Shown here: piece after piece, positions 25,720 to 34,810 of the stretch
Position numbering within the stretch: position 1 is the first letter of the stretch
How the letters are laid out: each line of letters begins with the position of its first letter
Assembly (NCBI GenBank): GCA_903873705.1
Contig: CAIQPK010000092.1
Coordinates: 1 to 64,000, forward strand
DNA: 64,000 nucleotides
Direction of reading: 5' to 3'
Source: an uncultured Acidobacteriota bacterium
Lineage (GTDB): Bacteria; Acidobacteriota; Terriglobia; Terriglobales; Acidobacteriaceae
The notes under the pieces: model-generated
What the model was told of the DNA's origin: nothing
The model's input: only the letters and a program-made list of their open reading frames with translations
Databases searched by the model: none
Made by a program: the position numbers and the translations under genes

Positions 25720-25758
25720 CCCATGTCCGAGAGTCCGGACATGGGGCACCCGGACATG
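25720..25758. repeat. Palindromic element upstream of queG
   Basis: CCCATGTCCG (25720-25729) and CGGACATGGG (25736-25745) form a perfect 10-bp stem with 6-base loop; a further CCCGGACATG copy lies at 25749-25758. It resembles a REP-like unit rather than a terminator, having no T tract. Confidence 0.55.
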
Positions 25759-25778
25759 ATTATGGTGGCGCTCCTAAA

Positions 25779-25811
25779 CGCAGATTCCCTTCGGGAATGA
25801 CAGCCAGAAAG
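25779..25811. repeat. Dispersed element, copy 2
   Basis: GCAGATTCCCTTCGGGAATG plus ACAGCCAGAAAGG, near-identical to 3436-3465. Contains the small palindrome CCCTTCGGG. Lies in the 141-base gap between queG and the multicopper oxidase. Confidence 0.5.
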
Positions 25812-25841
25812 GCGAGCGCGCTCAAAGGTGCACCGCTCGAG

Positions 25842-27263
25842 TCAGGCGTAGCGGAAGAGGGCTTTGAAGCCGTAGTCCATGTGCTGCTGGATATGGCAGT
25901 GGAAGAGGGCGAGGCCGGGCTGGTCGGCGGTGAAGTCTACGGTGGCGCGGCCGTAGTAGGGGACGACGACGGTGTCTTTGATGATGCCGGCCATCTTTTT
26001 GCCGTTGATTTCGACCAGCTCCCAGAGGTGACGGTGGAGGTGCATGGGGTGGGCGTCGTCGGTGCGGTTGCGCATGATCATGCGGTAGCGGGCGCCCTGC
26101 TGGAGGACGAATTCGCGGTCGTGGGGGTAGGGCTTGCCGTTGACGGTGAAGAGATTGAACTTGCCCGAGCCCATGGGAATTTTTTCGAAGCTGAGGTCGA
26201 GGGTCTGCGTGGGTGCGGGTGAGGTGGAGGCGGTAGAGCCGAAGATGGCGTAGTCCCAGGCGAACTTTTTGGGGTCGATCCAGGTGGGGGTCTTGTGCTG
26301 GCCGGCATACTCCACGACGACACCGAGGCCCTGGTGGCGGACGTCTTCTTCGGTTGAGCCGAGGATCCAGACGCCGGGGTTGTTCATTTCGATTTCCACG
26401 TCGGCGCGTTCGCCTGCGCCGAGGAAGAGCGAGTCGAGCGTTTGGGGTGTGGGGACGGGGTTGCCGTCGAGGCCGATGATGCGCATCTTGTGGCCGGCGA
26501 GGGCGATGCGGCGGTTTTCGATGGCGCTGGCGTTGAGGAAGTGGATGAGGAGTCGCTGGCCCGGGCGAACGCGGATCGGTTCGCCGGAGCCGAGGGCCTT
26601 GTCGTTGATGGAGTAGGTGACGGAGCCGACTTCGAGGCCGCCGGGGTCCGTGTTGAGGTTGGCGGGCTTTTCGGGGGTGGGGGCGCTGTGGGTGTCGTCG
26701 TCGTTGTCTTCCATCATGCCGGTGTAGAAGGGCTCCCAGTCGCGGAGGGCGAGGAAGAGCTCCTGGTCGTAGTGGCCGGGGTCTTTGCCGTCTTCGATGA
26801 AGACGAAACCGAACTGGCCGGTGTAGGCGCCCTTGTGGAGGTCGTCCATGGCCATGGCGTGGGAGTGGTACCAGCGGGTGCCGGTGGGGCCGGGGGTGAA
26901 GGCGAAGCGCCGCTGGCTGTGGGGGGCGACGGCGGGGGAGCCTTCTTCTTCGGTGCCGTCCATGTCAGAGGGGATGAGGAGGCCGTGCCAGTGGACGAAT
27001 TCGGGGGTGTCGGTGTCGTTGATGACGTCGATGGTGATGGGCTTGCCGGCGCGCATGCGGAGGAGCGGGCCGGGGGCGGTGCCGTTATAGCCGATGGTGG
27101 AGACGATGCGGGAGTGGTCCAGCTCGACGGTGACGGGGGCGATGCGGAGTGTGTGGTCGGCCTTGCCGGCGGGGGCGGCGGATTGGCCGGGCATGGCCAT
27201 GTTCGCCATGCTGGCCTGGGCCAGGGTCATGCTGCCGAGTTTGAGGAAATCGCGGCGGTCCAC
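25842..27263 (-). CDS. Tat-exported multicopper oxidase
   Basis: 473 residues. MDRRDFLKLGSMTLAQASMA is a twin-arginine signal. Three cupredoxin domains carry all copper motifs: FVHWHGLLIP, TRWYHSHAMAMDD, HPMHLHRHLWEL and LFHCHIQQHMDYGF, so trinuclear and T1 sites look complete. Family members oxidise phenols, Cu(I) or Fe(II) in the periplasm; the substrate is open. Met-rich insertions typical of CueO are not prominent. GTG 27263 is chosen because GGGAG lies 8 bases upstream and the Tat motif then starts at residue 2; the frame extends to 27314 without a site. Confidence 0.92.
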   Translation of the reverse strand: MDRRDFLKLGSMTLAQASMANMAMPGQSAAPAGKADHTLRIAPVTVELDHSRIVSTIGYNGTAPGPLLRMRAGKPITIDVINDTDTPEFVHWHGLLIPSDMDGTEEEGSPAVAPHSQRRFAFTPGPTGTRWYHSHAMAMDDLHKGAYTGQFGFVFIEDGKDPGHYDQELFLALRDWEPFYTGMMEDNDDDTHSAPTPEKPANLNTDPGGLEVGSVTYSINDKALGSGEPIRVRPGQRLLIHFLNASAIENRRIALAGHKMRIIGLDGNPVPTPQTLDSLFLGAGERADVEIEMNNPGVWILGSTEEDVRHQGLGVVVEYAGQHKTPTWIDPKKFAWDYAIFGSTASTSPAPTQTLDLSFEKIPMGSGKFNLFTVNGKPYPHDREFVLQQGARYRMIMRNRTDDAHPMHLHRHLWELVEINGKKMAGIIKDTVVVPYYGRATVDFTADQPGLALFHCHIQQHMDYGFKALFRYA

Positions 27264-27379
27264 TGCTTGTGCTCCCTGGCGCTCGCCTGCGGCGGGCTGC
27301 CTGCATAGTCTCATGGTGAAAATTGCTGCGGCAACCGCCGGCGGTCACTAATCCGCAAGGAGGCAGTGACCTGCAGGGG

Positions 27380-27450
27380 TTGACATGCGTCTATACCCGC
27401 AGATACAGGAACGCAGCAACGGGCGTAAGGTTAGCCGTTTCTGGTACTCT
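27380..27450 (+). promoter_or_regulatory. Candidate promoters of the MoxR-cluster operon
   Basis: Two signals lie in the 221-base divergent gap: TTGACA at 27380-27385 with a poor TACAGG 18 bases later, and an extended -10 TGGTACTCT at 27442-27450. The second would give a leader of about 28 bases ending in GGAGG before the ATG at 27485. Confidence 0.35.
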
Positions 27451-27484
27451 CGCCCCACCGAACTCTTCCGCGGAGGATCTGCCG

Positions 27485-28273
27485 ATGAAGCTCTCGCGTA
27501 TTGCCCTGGTGACGTCGGTGGCGGCCTTGTGCTGCGTGGGGTTGAAGGCGTTTCAGCGGACCGCGGACTTTGGCTTTGGGAATGATGACTCGCCTTCGAA
27601 TGTTAAGTCGGAGTTCTACTGGTCACGGCTGGCGTTTGCCTCGGGGATGCGGGGTTATGGCGGGTATTACAGCCGGTATGCGTGGTCGCGGGACTACCCA
27701 AAAGCCGACCGGCAGTTCCTGATTGCGATGCACCGGCTGACGCGGATCGATGGGCGGCCCACTGAGCAGGTGGTGACACTCGATTCCGACGAAATTTTCA
27801 ACTATCCGTGGATTTATGCCGTGCAGGTGCAGGAGTGGACGTTTACCGACGCGGAGGCCAAGCGGCTGCGGGAGTTTCTGCAGAAGGGCGGCTTCCTGAT
27901 GGTGGACGACTTTCATGGCACCGAGGACTGGGAGAATTTTATGAACGGCATGCGCCAGGTACTGCCCAACAGCACGGTGGAAGACCTGCAGAGCGGTGAC
28001 GAGCTCTTTCATACGCTTTACGACATCGACGACAAGATGCAGATACCCGGTGAGCAGTGGATACGCACCGGGCGCACCTACGAAAAGGACGGCTATCAGC
28101 CAAAGTGGCGGGCGATCCGCGATGACAAGGGACGCATCGTCGTCGCGATTTGCCACAACATGCACCTGGGCGATGCGTGGGAGTGGGCCGATGATCCGAA
28201 CTATCCTGAGCCGTTCGCTTCGATGGCGTTCCGCGTGGGGCTGGACTACATTCTGTACGGCATGACGCACTGA
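27485..28273 (+). CDS. DUF4159-domain exported protein
   Basis: 262 residues with signal peptide MKLSRIALVTSVAALCCVGLKA. Body contains ADFGFGNDDSPSNVKSEFYWSRLAF, YPKADRQFLIAMHRLTRI, DEIFNYPWIYAVQVQEWTFT, LREFLQKGGFLMVDDFHGTEDWENF and AICHNMHLGDAWEWAD, the pattern of DUF4159, which has a class I glutamine-amidotransferase-like fold without its catalytic Cys. It is usually found with MoxR, DUF58 and VWA genes. First gene of the cluster; GGAGG lies 8 bases before the ATG. Confidence 0.87.
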   Translation: MKLSRIALVTSVAALCCVGLKAFQRTADFGFGNDDSPSNVKSEFYWSRLAFASGMRGYGGYYSRYAWSRDYPKADRQFLIAMHRLTRIDGRPTEQVVTLDSDEIFNYPWIYAVQVQEWTFTDAEAKRLREFLQKGGFLMVDDFHGTEDWENFMNGMRQVLPNSTVEDLQSGDELFHTLYDIDDKMQIPGEQWIRTGRTYEKDGYQPKWRAIRDDKGRIVVAICHNMHLGDAWEWADDPNYPEPFASMAFRVGLDYILYGMTH

Positions 28274-28358
28274 GCTAGCTCCACGGCTGTGCGGACGCTG
28301 ACCGCGGGGCCACACCTTCACCTTGACGCGATTGACCGTTATCTAAGGCTGCCAGCGG

Positions 28359-30644
28359 ATGTTTGAGTTTTTGTTTCGGTACCCGTTTACGGTGTTCAGC
28401 AAAGGCCAGTTGATCCTGCTCGGCGCCTGGCCGGGGTGGGTGCTGGTGTTGCTGATTGCTGCCGCGGCGGGTGAGCTGGCGTGGCTGGTGCGGCTCCGGC
28501 TGAAGGACGCCGCGCCGAAGTTGCAGGGATGGCGCGGCTGGGCGCTGTGGGGGATGCAGTCGGCGATGGTGGCACTGCTGTTTTTGTTGTTGTGGCAGCC
28601 GGCGGTGCGGGTGGCGGAGTTGAGCTCGGAACAGAACATTATTGCGGTGGTGATTGACGACTCGCACAGCATGGCGGTGGCGGACAGCGACGGCAAAACG
28701 CGCGACGCGGCTGCCGTGGCGGCGTTGAATGACGGTGTGCTGGCGGCGCTGAGGAAGCGGTTTCAGACGCGGATTTACCGGCTGGGGAGTGGGCTGACGC
28801 GCATCGACGATCCAAAGACAGTGACACCGAGTGAGACGGCCACGCACATCGGAGATGGGTTGAAGCAGCTGGCAACGGAGACGGCGGACCTGCCGGTGGG
28901 TGCCGTTGTGCTGCTGAGCGACGGTGGCGAGAATGCTGTTGGAATGGGCGGGTCTCGGATTGGCGTGGACGCGCTACAGGCGTTGCGCAACCGGCGGCTG
29001 CCGGTTCATACGATCGCCTTTGGAAGCGAACAGCAAATCCGCGATGTGGAGATGGAGGATGCGAGCGTGGCGCCGAATGCGATGGCGAATGCGCGCATGA
29101 CGGCGACATTGAGTTTTGTTCAGCAAGGCTATGCGGGGCAGAAGGCGACCATTACGGTGCGCGAGGGGGAGAAGGTGCTCGCGGGGCGGGAGGTGACGCT
29201 GGCGGCGAATGGGGTGATCCAAACGGAGCCGCTGTTTTTTTCTGCGGGAGCCGCCGGCGCGAAGCTGCTGAAGTTCAGCGTGGACCCGCTGGCGGGTGAA
29301 GAGAATGTTGCGAACAATGCGCTGAACCGGCCGGTGCTGGTGAGCGACGCGAAGAAGCGGATTCTGTACATCGAAGGCGAGCCGCGGTGGGAGTTTAAGT
29401 TCATCCGACGGGCCGAGGATGACGATCCGACGATTCAGCTGGTGACAATGCTGCGGACCAGCGAGAACAAAATCTATCGGCAGGGTTTGAGCGGACCGAC
29501 GGAGTTGGCGGAAGGGTTTCCCGTACGGGCCGAGGACTTGTTTGGGTACGCGGGAATCATCATCGGGTCAGTGGACGCGGACTACTTTACGCCGCTACAA
29601 CAGGAGTTGCTGCGGGAGTATGTGGACCGGCGCGGCGGTGGGATTTTGTTCCTGGGCGGGCGGTCTTCACTGAGCGATGGTGGATGGAATGCGTCCGCGC
29701 TGAATGACGTGCTGCCGACGTTTCTGCCGAGTGGGAGGAATAGCTTTCATCGCAACTCGGCGACGGTGGAGCTGACGGCAGCAGGTGTGGAGTCGCCGAT
29801 AACGCGGCTGCTGGATGATCCGGCAAAGAATGCGGAGCGGTGGCGGCGGCTGACGTATCTTGCCGACTATGAAGACCCGGGGACGCCGAAGCCGGGGGCG
29901 ACGGTGCTGGCGGAGATGCATGCGCGTGGAGCAAAACTGCCGCTCCTGATCACGCAAAATTACGGGCATGGCAGAACGGCGGTGATGGCAACCGGAGGGA
30001 CGTGGCGGTGGCAGATGAGCGAGGCTGTGAATGATCCCTCGCATCATCTTTTCTGGCAGCAGTTGTTGCGCTGGCTGGCGGCCGACACGCCTGGGCCGGT
30101 GACGGGTTCGATGCCGGCGAGAATGCTGCAGGACGAGGGCCGGGTGCGGCTTTCGGCGATGGTGCATGACAAGCAGTTTCAGCCGGCGACAGACGCGCAT
30201 GTGACGGCGCATATCGAAGGGCCGCAGGGTGTGACGGCGCTGGTGGATCTATCGCCCTCGCAGGATACGCCCGGGCTTTTCCAAGGGGAGTGGACGGCGG
30301 AGAAACCGGGTCCTTATCTCGCGGAGATTACGGCCGATGCTACGGGGAGTGCGCCGCAGGAGCTGGGACGTGATGTGCTGACGTTTCAACGTGAGGATGG
30401 CGTAGCGGAGAATTTTCATACGGCGCAGAATCGCGGGTTGCTCGAGCAGTTGGCGAAGGAGACCGGCGGGCGCTACTGGAAGCCGGCGGAGGTGAAAGAT
30501 CTGCCGCGTGATATTTCCTACTCGGAGGCGGGAATTTCGGTGCGGAATACACATGAGCTTTGGAATATGCCGATCGTGTTTGTGGTGCTGCTGGGGCTGG
30601 CGTTGACGGAGTGGCTGCTGCGGCGGAAGTGGGGTGTCGTATGA
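28359..30644 (+). CDS. VWA / glutamine-amidotransferase-like membrane protein of the MoxR cluster
   Basis: 761 residues. Two N-terminal membrane helices (about 18-38, 66-80), then a von Willebrand A domain with MIDAS D100-x-S102-x-S104, a stretch with the amidotransferase-like fold (KKRILYIEGEPRWEFKFIRRA; ILFLGGRSSLSDGGW; YGHGRTAVMATGGTWRW) and a C-terminal membrane helix (about 733-752). It should be an inner-membrane protein with a large periplasmic part. Families of this layout accompany MoxR/DUF58 in alphaproteobacteria and acidobacteria; function unknown. The stop overlaps the next gene (ATGA). Confidence 0.82.
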   Translation: MFEFLFRYPFTVFSKGQLILLGAWPGWVLVLLIAAAAGELAWLVRLRLKDAAPKLQGWRGWALWGMQSAMVALLFLLLWQPAVRVAELSSEQNIIAVVIDDSHSMAVADSDGKTRDAAAVAALNDGVLAALRKRFQTRIYRLGSGLTRIDDPKTVTPSETATHIGDGLKQLATETADLPVGAVVLLSDGGENAVGMGGSRIGVDALQALRNRRLPVHTIAFGSEQQIRDVEMEDASVAPNAMANARMTATLSFVQQGYAGQKATITVREGEKVLAGREVTLAANGVIQTEPLFFSAGAAGAKLLKFSVDPLAGEENVANNALNRPVLVSDAKKRILYIEGEPRWEFKFIRRAEDDDPTIQLVTMLRTSENKIYRQGLSGPTELAEGFPVRAEDLFGYAGIIIGSVDADYFTPLQQELLREYVDRRGGGILFLGGRSSLSDGGWNASALNDVLPTFLPSGRNSFHRNSATVELTAAGVESPITRLLDDPAKNAERWRRLTYLADYEDPGTPKPGATVLAEMHARGAKLPLLITQNYGHGRTAVMATGGTWRWQMSEAVNDPSHHLFWQQLLRWLAADTPGPVTGSMPARMLQDEGRVRLSAMVHDKQFQPATDAHVTAHIEGPQGVTALVDLSPSQDTPGLFQGEWTAEKPGPYLAEITADATGSAPQELGRDVLTFQREDGVAENFHTAQNRGLLEQLAKETGGRYWKPAEVKDLPRDISYSEAGISVRNTHELWNMPIVFVVLLGLALTEWLLRRKWGVV

Positions 30645-31564
30645 GGCGCGCGTTGTTGTTGTTGGCTTCCCTGCTCGCGCTCCAGGCGCGGGCAGCGACG
30701 TACTACGTCACGGTGTCGGGTTTGGGTGGTGAGCCGGATTATGAGCAGCGGTTTGCGGCGGAGGCGAAGGACCTGGATAAGGTGTTCAAGGCGGGAGGGA
30801 GTGCGGCGCAGGTCTATACCCTGAGCGGGACGCAGGCTACCGCGGCGCAGTTGAAGGAGACGCTGGCGACGGTGGCGCGGAGCGCGAAGCCTGAGGATGA
30901 TTTTGTGCTGATCCTTATTGGCCATGGGTCGTTCGATAACGTGGAGTACAAGTTCAACCTGGTGGGGCCTGACCTGACGGGCGCGGAGATTGCCGCGCTG
31001 TGCGACCGTGTACCGGCGCGGCGGCAGCTTGTGGTGGTGGCGACGAGTGCGAGTGGGGGCGCGCTGGCGGCGCTGGAGCGCACGGGGCGCGGTGTGATTG
31101 CGGCGACGAAGTCGGGCACGGAGAAGAATGCGGTGGTATTTGGGCGGTACTGGGTGGAGGCGTTGCAGGACTCGGCTGCGGATACAGACAAGAGTGACGC
31201 GGTGAGTGCGATGGAGGCATTCACTTACGCGACGAAGAAGACGGCGGCGTTTTATGACTCGCAGAAACGTATTGCGACCGAGCATGCGGTGTTTGACGAC
31301 ATTGGGCGCGGTGAGGCGGTGCGCGAGGCAGGCGGTGGTCAGGGCACGCTGATGTCGAACTTCACCGTGCTCCGGCTGGGGGCGAGTCAGCAGGCGGCGA
31401 ATGATCCGGCGCGGCGGGCGCTGCTGGCGAAGAAGGAAGAGCTGGAACAGAAGATCGACATGCTGAAGTATCAGAAGGCGGCGATGGATCCGCAGGATTA
31501 TCGGAAGCAGTTGACCGATGCGCTGGTGGAACTGGCGAAGACGCAACAGGAGCTGGATAAATGA
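30641..31564 (+). CDS. Caspase/legumain-fold (clan CD) protein lacking the catalytic cysteine
   Basis: 307 residues with signal peptide MRRALLLLASLLALQARA. Residues about 20-190 look like a C13/C14 caspase-type fold: a strand ending in the catalytic His (FVLILIGHGSF, His95-Gly96) and a second strand QLVVVATSASGG where Cys of the usual AC-x-SG is Ser136. C-terminal helices (about 240-307) are charged and coiled-coil-like (ALLAKKEELEQKIDMLKYQKAAM). If the reading is right it is a pseudo-protease or a Ser-variant. Overlaps both neighbours by ATGA, so it is a fixed part of the MoxR cluster. I do not recognise a named family; the fold assignment is by motif. Confidence 0.65.
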   Translation: MRRALLLLASLLALQARAATYYVTVSGLGGEPDYEQRFAAEAKDLDKVFKAGGSAAQVYTLSGTQATAAQLKETLATVARSAKPEDDFVLILIGHGSFDNVEYKFNLVGPDLTGAEIAALCDRVPARRQLVVVATSASGGALAALERTGRGVIAATKSGTEKNAVVFGRYWVEALQDSAADTDKSDAVSAMEAFTYATKKTAAFYDSQKRIATEHAVFDDIGRGEAVREAGGGQGTLMSNFTVLRLGASQQAANDPARRALLAKKEELEQKIDMLKYQKAAMDPQDYRKQLTDALVELAKTQQELDK

Positions 31565-33756
31565 CGCGCGCGCTCACTGCCGCTTCCTTGCTTCTGGCTT
31601 GCGCTGCGCCGGCGCTTGCGGCGGTGCCTGCTGATTGCTGGACGATGCGCAAGCATGGGCATCGTCCAGAGGCGGAGAAGTGTTTCGATGGGCTGACGCA
31701 ATCCAGCGATGCGTACTTTCGCGCGGAGGGTTTCTGGGGGCTGGAGGAGTGGCAGGCGGCGAACGAGCAGTTTCGTTTAGCGACGCAGGCCGCTGCGAGC
31801 AAGGCGCCGTACAAGGTGCGGTGGGGGCTGCTGTTGCATGAGCGGTTCAACAATGCGCAGGCTGCGGACCTGTTTCATGAAGCGCTGGCGAAGGACCCCG
31901 CGAATGCTGACGCCTACATCGGCCTGGCGACGGTGTCGGCAGATGGTTTTGATGGCAAGGCGATGGCGTACGCAGCCAAGGCTGTGGAGCTCGATCCGAA
32001 GCTGGCGAAGGCGCATGAGTTGATGGCGACGCTGGCGCTGGAGAACGATGACCGTTTTGCCGCTGCGGCGGAGGCGGATAAGGCGCTGGCACTCGAGAGC
32101 GATGCGCTGGATGCGATGGCGATTCATGCGGCACTGGAGTTGATCGCGGACAAATCGCCGGATGCATGGTTTGCGAAGATGAACGCGATCAATGCGAACT
32201 ACGGCGAAGGGTATGCGGCGGTGGCGCATCATCTGGAGCTGCATTATCGGTATGACGATGCGGTCGTGTACCTGCGTAAGGCGGTGGCGGCTGATCCGCG
32301 GCTGTGGTCGGCGCACTCGGCGCTGGGGATTGAGTTGATGCGGCTGGGCAAGGAAGATGAGCCGCTGAAGGAACTTGAGCTTAGCTATAACAATGAGTAT
32401 CGCGATGCGGCTACGGTGAATAGCCTGCGGCTGCTGGATAGTTATAAGAACTTCGACGTGCTGCGTGATGACACGACCGTGGTTAAGTTCAACAAGCAAG
32501 AGACCGCGCTGCTGCGGCTTTATATGCAGACGGAGCTGCATACGATCCTGGCGACGTATGAGAAGAAGTACAAGATGCACCTGGATGGACAGGTGCAGGT
32601 CGAGGTTTATCCGGACCACGAAGACTTTGCCGTGAGGACGATGGGCATGCCGGGGCTGGGTGCGCTGGGTGTGACGTTTGGGCAGGTGGTGGCGATGGAT
32701 TCTCCGTCGGCGCGCAAGCCGGGGGACTTCAACTGGGGCGCGACGCTGTGGCATGAGATGAGCCACGTGTTCATCATTACGGCGACGCATGGACGCGTGC
32801 CGCGATGGTTTACCGAAGGGCTCGCGGTGCATGAGGAGGGCGAGCGGTCGGCGGAGTGGGCCAACCGCGTGACGCCGGATGTGCTGGTCGCGATCCGCGA
32901 CAAGAAGCTGCTGCCGGTGGCGAAGCTGGATCGCGGGTTTGTGTATCCGGAGTATCCGTCGCAGGTGCTGGTGTCTTACTTTCAGGCGGGGAGTATCTGC
33001 GACTTTATCAAGGCGACCTGGAATGAAGACAAGCTGCTGGGGATGGTGCACTCCTATGCGGTGCTGAAGTCGACGCCCGATGCGATACAGGAAAACCTGG
33101 GTGTGACTGCCGAGGAGTTCGACAAGCAGTTTCTGTTATGGATTGACAAGAAGTACGGTGCGGAGGCGGCGCACTTCGATGAGTGGCGTAAAGGGCTGAA
33201 GGGACTGGTCGCGGCGTCGGAGGCGCAGCAGTATGACGCGGTGCTCGCAGAGGGGCCGGCGGTGGTGGCACTGAATCCGGAGTACGTGGACGATGCGAAT
33301 GCGTATGAGTTGATGGCAGCGGCTGACAAGGCGAAGAACGACAGCAAAGCTGAAGCAGCAGCACTCACCCTGTATATGCACCAGGGTGGGCAGAGCCCGG
33401 CCGTGTTGAAACGGCTGGCTGAGCTGGAGAAGACAGCGGGACAAGACGTTGAAGCAGCTGCGACGCTGGCGCGCATCAACTACATCTATCCGGTGAAGGA
33501 TGAGGCACTGCATCGTGAGCTGGGCGACTTATTGCTGGCGCAGAAGAATTATGACGGCGCGATTCGCGAGGACCAGGCGGTGATCGCATCGCATCCGCTG
33601 GATCAAGCGGGAGCAGCGTTTCATTTGGCCGAGGCCTACATGGCTGCGGGACAAAAGGATAAAGCTGAAGAGAGCGTGCTGCAGGCGCTCGAGGTTGCGC
33701 CGGGTTACAAGCCTGCGCAGAAGTTGTTGCTGGAACTGAACGCAAAGACTAACTGA
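31561..33756 (+). CDS. TPR protein with gluzincin-type zinc peptidase domain
   Basis: 731 residues, signal peptide MTRALTAASLLLACAAPALA. N-terminal TPR-like repeats (about 40-270), a peptidase MA-like domain with HEMSH (398-402) and Glu419 in WFTEGLAVHEE, 16 residues after the second His, giving a complete zinc site, then more TPR repeats (about 540-731). The architecture suggests a periplasmic protease held in a complex by its TPRs. It starts inside the stop of the caspase-fold gene, so a peptidase and a pseudo-peptidase are made together. Confidence 0.82.
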   Translation: MTRALTAASLLLACAAPALAAVPADCWTMRKHGHRPEAEKCFDGLTQSSDAYFRAEGFWGLEEWQAANEQFRLATQAAASKAPYKVRWGLLLHERFNNAQAADLFHEALAKDPANADAYIGLATVSADGFDGKAMAYAAKAVELDPKLAKAHELMATLALENDDRFAAAAEADKALALESDALDAMAIHAALELIADKSPDAWFAKMNAINANYGEGYAAVAHHLELHYRYDDAVVYLRKAVAADPRLWSAHSALGIELMRLGKEDEPLKELELSYNNEYRDAATVNSLRLLDSYKNFDVLRDDTTVVKFNKQETALLRLYMQTELHTILATYEKKYKMHLDGQVQVEVYPDHEDFAVRTMGMPGLGALGVTFGQVVAMDSPSARKPGDFNWGATLWHEMSHVFIITATHGRVPRWFTEGLAVHEEGERSAEWANRVTPDVLVAIRDKKLLPVAKLDRGFVYPEYPSQVLVSYFQAGSICDFIKATWNEDKLLGMVHSYAVLKSTPDAIQENLGVTAEEFDKQFLLWIDKKYGAEAAHFDEWRKGLKGLVAASEAQQYDAVLAEGPAVVALNPEYVDDANAYELMAAADKAKNDSKAEAAALTLYMHQGGQSPAVLKRLAELEKTAGQDVEAAATLARINYIYPVKDEALHRELGDLLLAQKNYDGAIREDQAVIASHPLDQAGAAFHLAEAYMAAGQKDKAEESVLQALEVAPGYKPAQKLLLELNAKTN

Positions 33757-33784
33757 CGACATTACTAAAGGCGAGGATGGACTG

Positions 33785-34810
33785 ATGGCATTTACTGATT
33801 TGAATAGCGATGCGGCAGAACTCCAGCAGCACATTGAACGCTTTCACGTGGTGCGCGATGCGATTGTGAAGCAGGTGCGCGAAGTGATCGTGGGACAGGA
33901 CGAGGTGATCGATCAAATATTGATTGCGCTATTCGTCGGTGGACACTGCCTGTTGACCGGCTTGCCCGGCACCGCGAAGACACTAATGGTGAGGACAATT
34001 GCCGAGGCGCTGGGGCTGCAGTTTCAGCGCATCCAGTTCACGCCGGACCTGATGCCTTCGGACATTACCGGTACCGACATCGTCGAGGAAGACCTGACGA
34101 CCGGCCATCGCAGGTGGACGTTTGTGCCCGGGCCGATTTTTGGGAATATCGTGCTGGCTGACGAGATCAACCGCACACCGCCGAAGACGCAGGCAGCGTT
34201 GCTGGAGGCGATGCAGGAGCGCTCGTGCACGGTGCGCGGGAATATTTATAAATTGCCGGCACCATTCTTTGTGCTGGCTACCCAGAACCCGATTGAGCTG
34301 GAGGGGACGTATCCGCTGCCGGAGGCGCAGCTGGATCGCTTCCTGTTCAATGCAACGCTGGATTACCTGAGTGCGGAGGATGAGTTGAAGGTGGTGGACC
34401 TTACCACCGCGACGCGGGCACCGAAGATTGAGACGGTGACGACAGCGGAAGAGCTGCTGAGTTTCCAGCGGCTGGTGCGGATGGTGCCGATTGCGGAGTC
34501 GCTGGCGAAGTATGTGGTGAGCCTGGTGCGGGCCACCCGACACAAGAGCGAGAACGCGCCGGATTTTGTGAAGAAGTATGTGAACTATGGCGGCAGCATT
34601 CGAGCGGCGCAGTTTATTGTGCTGGCGGCGAAGGCGCGGGCACTTTCAAGGAAGCGCTACCACGTGACTTATGAAGACATCACAGCGCTGGCGGTGCCGG
34701 TACTGCGGCATCGCATTCTGCTGAATTTTCATGCGGAGTCTGAACGGATTGATACGGATGAAATTTTGCATCGGCTGATTGCGCATGTCGCGCGGCCGAA
34801 GGAGAGCTGA
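33785..34810 (+). CDS. MoxR-type AAA+ ATPase
   Basis: 341 residues. Walker A GLPGTAKT (59-66), Walker B NIVLADEINRTPPKTQAALLEAMQER (from 121), sensor region FFVLATQNPIELEGTYPLPEAQLDRFLF and the C-terminal AAA-lid. MoxR ATPases act as chaperones that insert cofactors or assemble VWA-domain partners; DUF58 and BatA partners follow directly. The stop shares one base with the DUF58 start (TGATG). GAGG lies about 8 bases before the ATG. Confidence 0.93.
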   Translation: MAFTDLNSDAAELQQHIERFHVVRDAIVKQVREVIVGQDEVIDQILIALFVGGHCLLTGLPGTAKTLMVRTIAEALGLQFQRIQFTPDLMPSDITGTDIVEEDLTTGHRRWTFVPGPIFGNIVLADEINRTPPKTQAALLEAMQERSCTVRGNIYKLPAPFFVLATQNPIELEGTYPLPEAQLDRFLFNATLDYLSAEDELKVVDLTTATRAPKIETVTTAEELLSFQRLVRMVPIAESLAKYVVSLVRATRHKSENAPDFVKKYVNYGGSIRAAQFIVLAAKARALSRKRYHVTYEDITALAVPVLRHRILLNFHAESERIDTDEILHRLIAHVARPKES

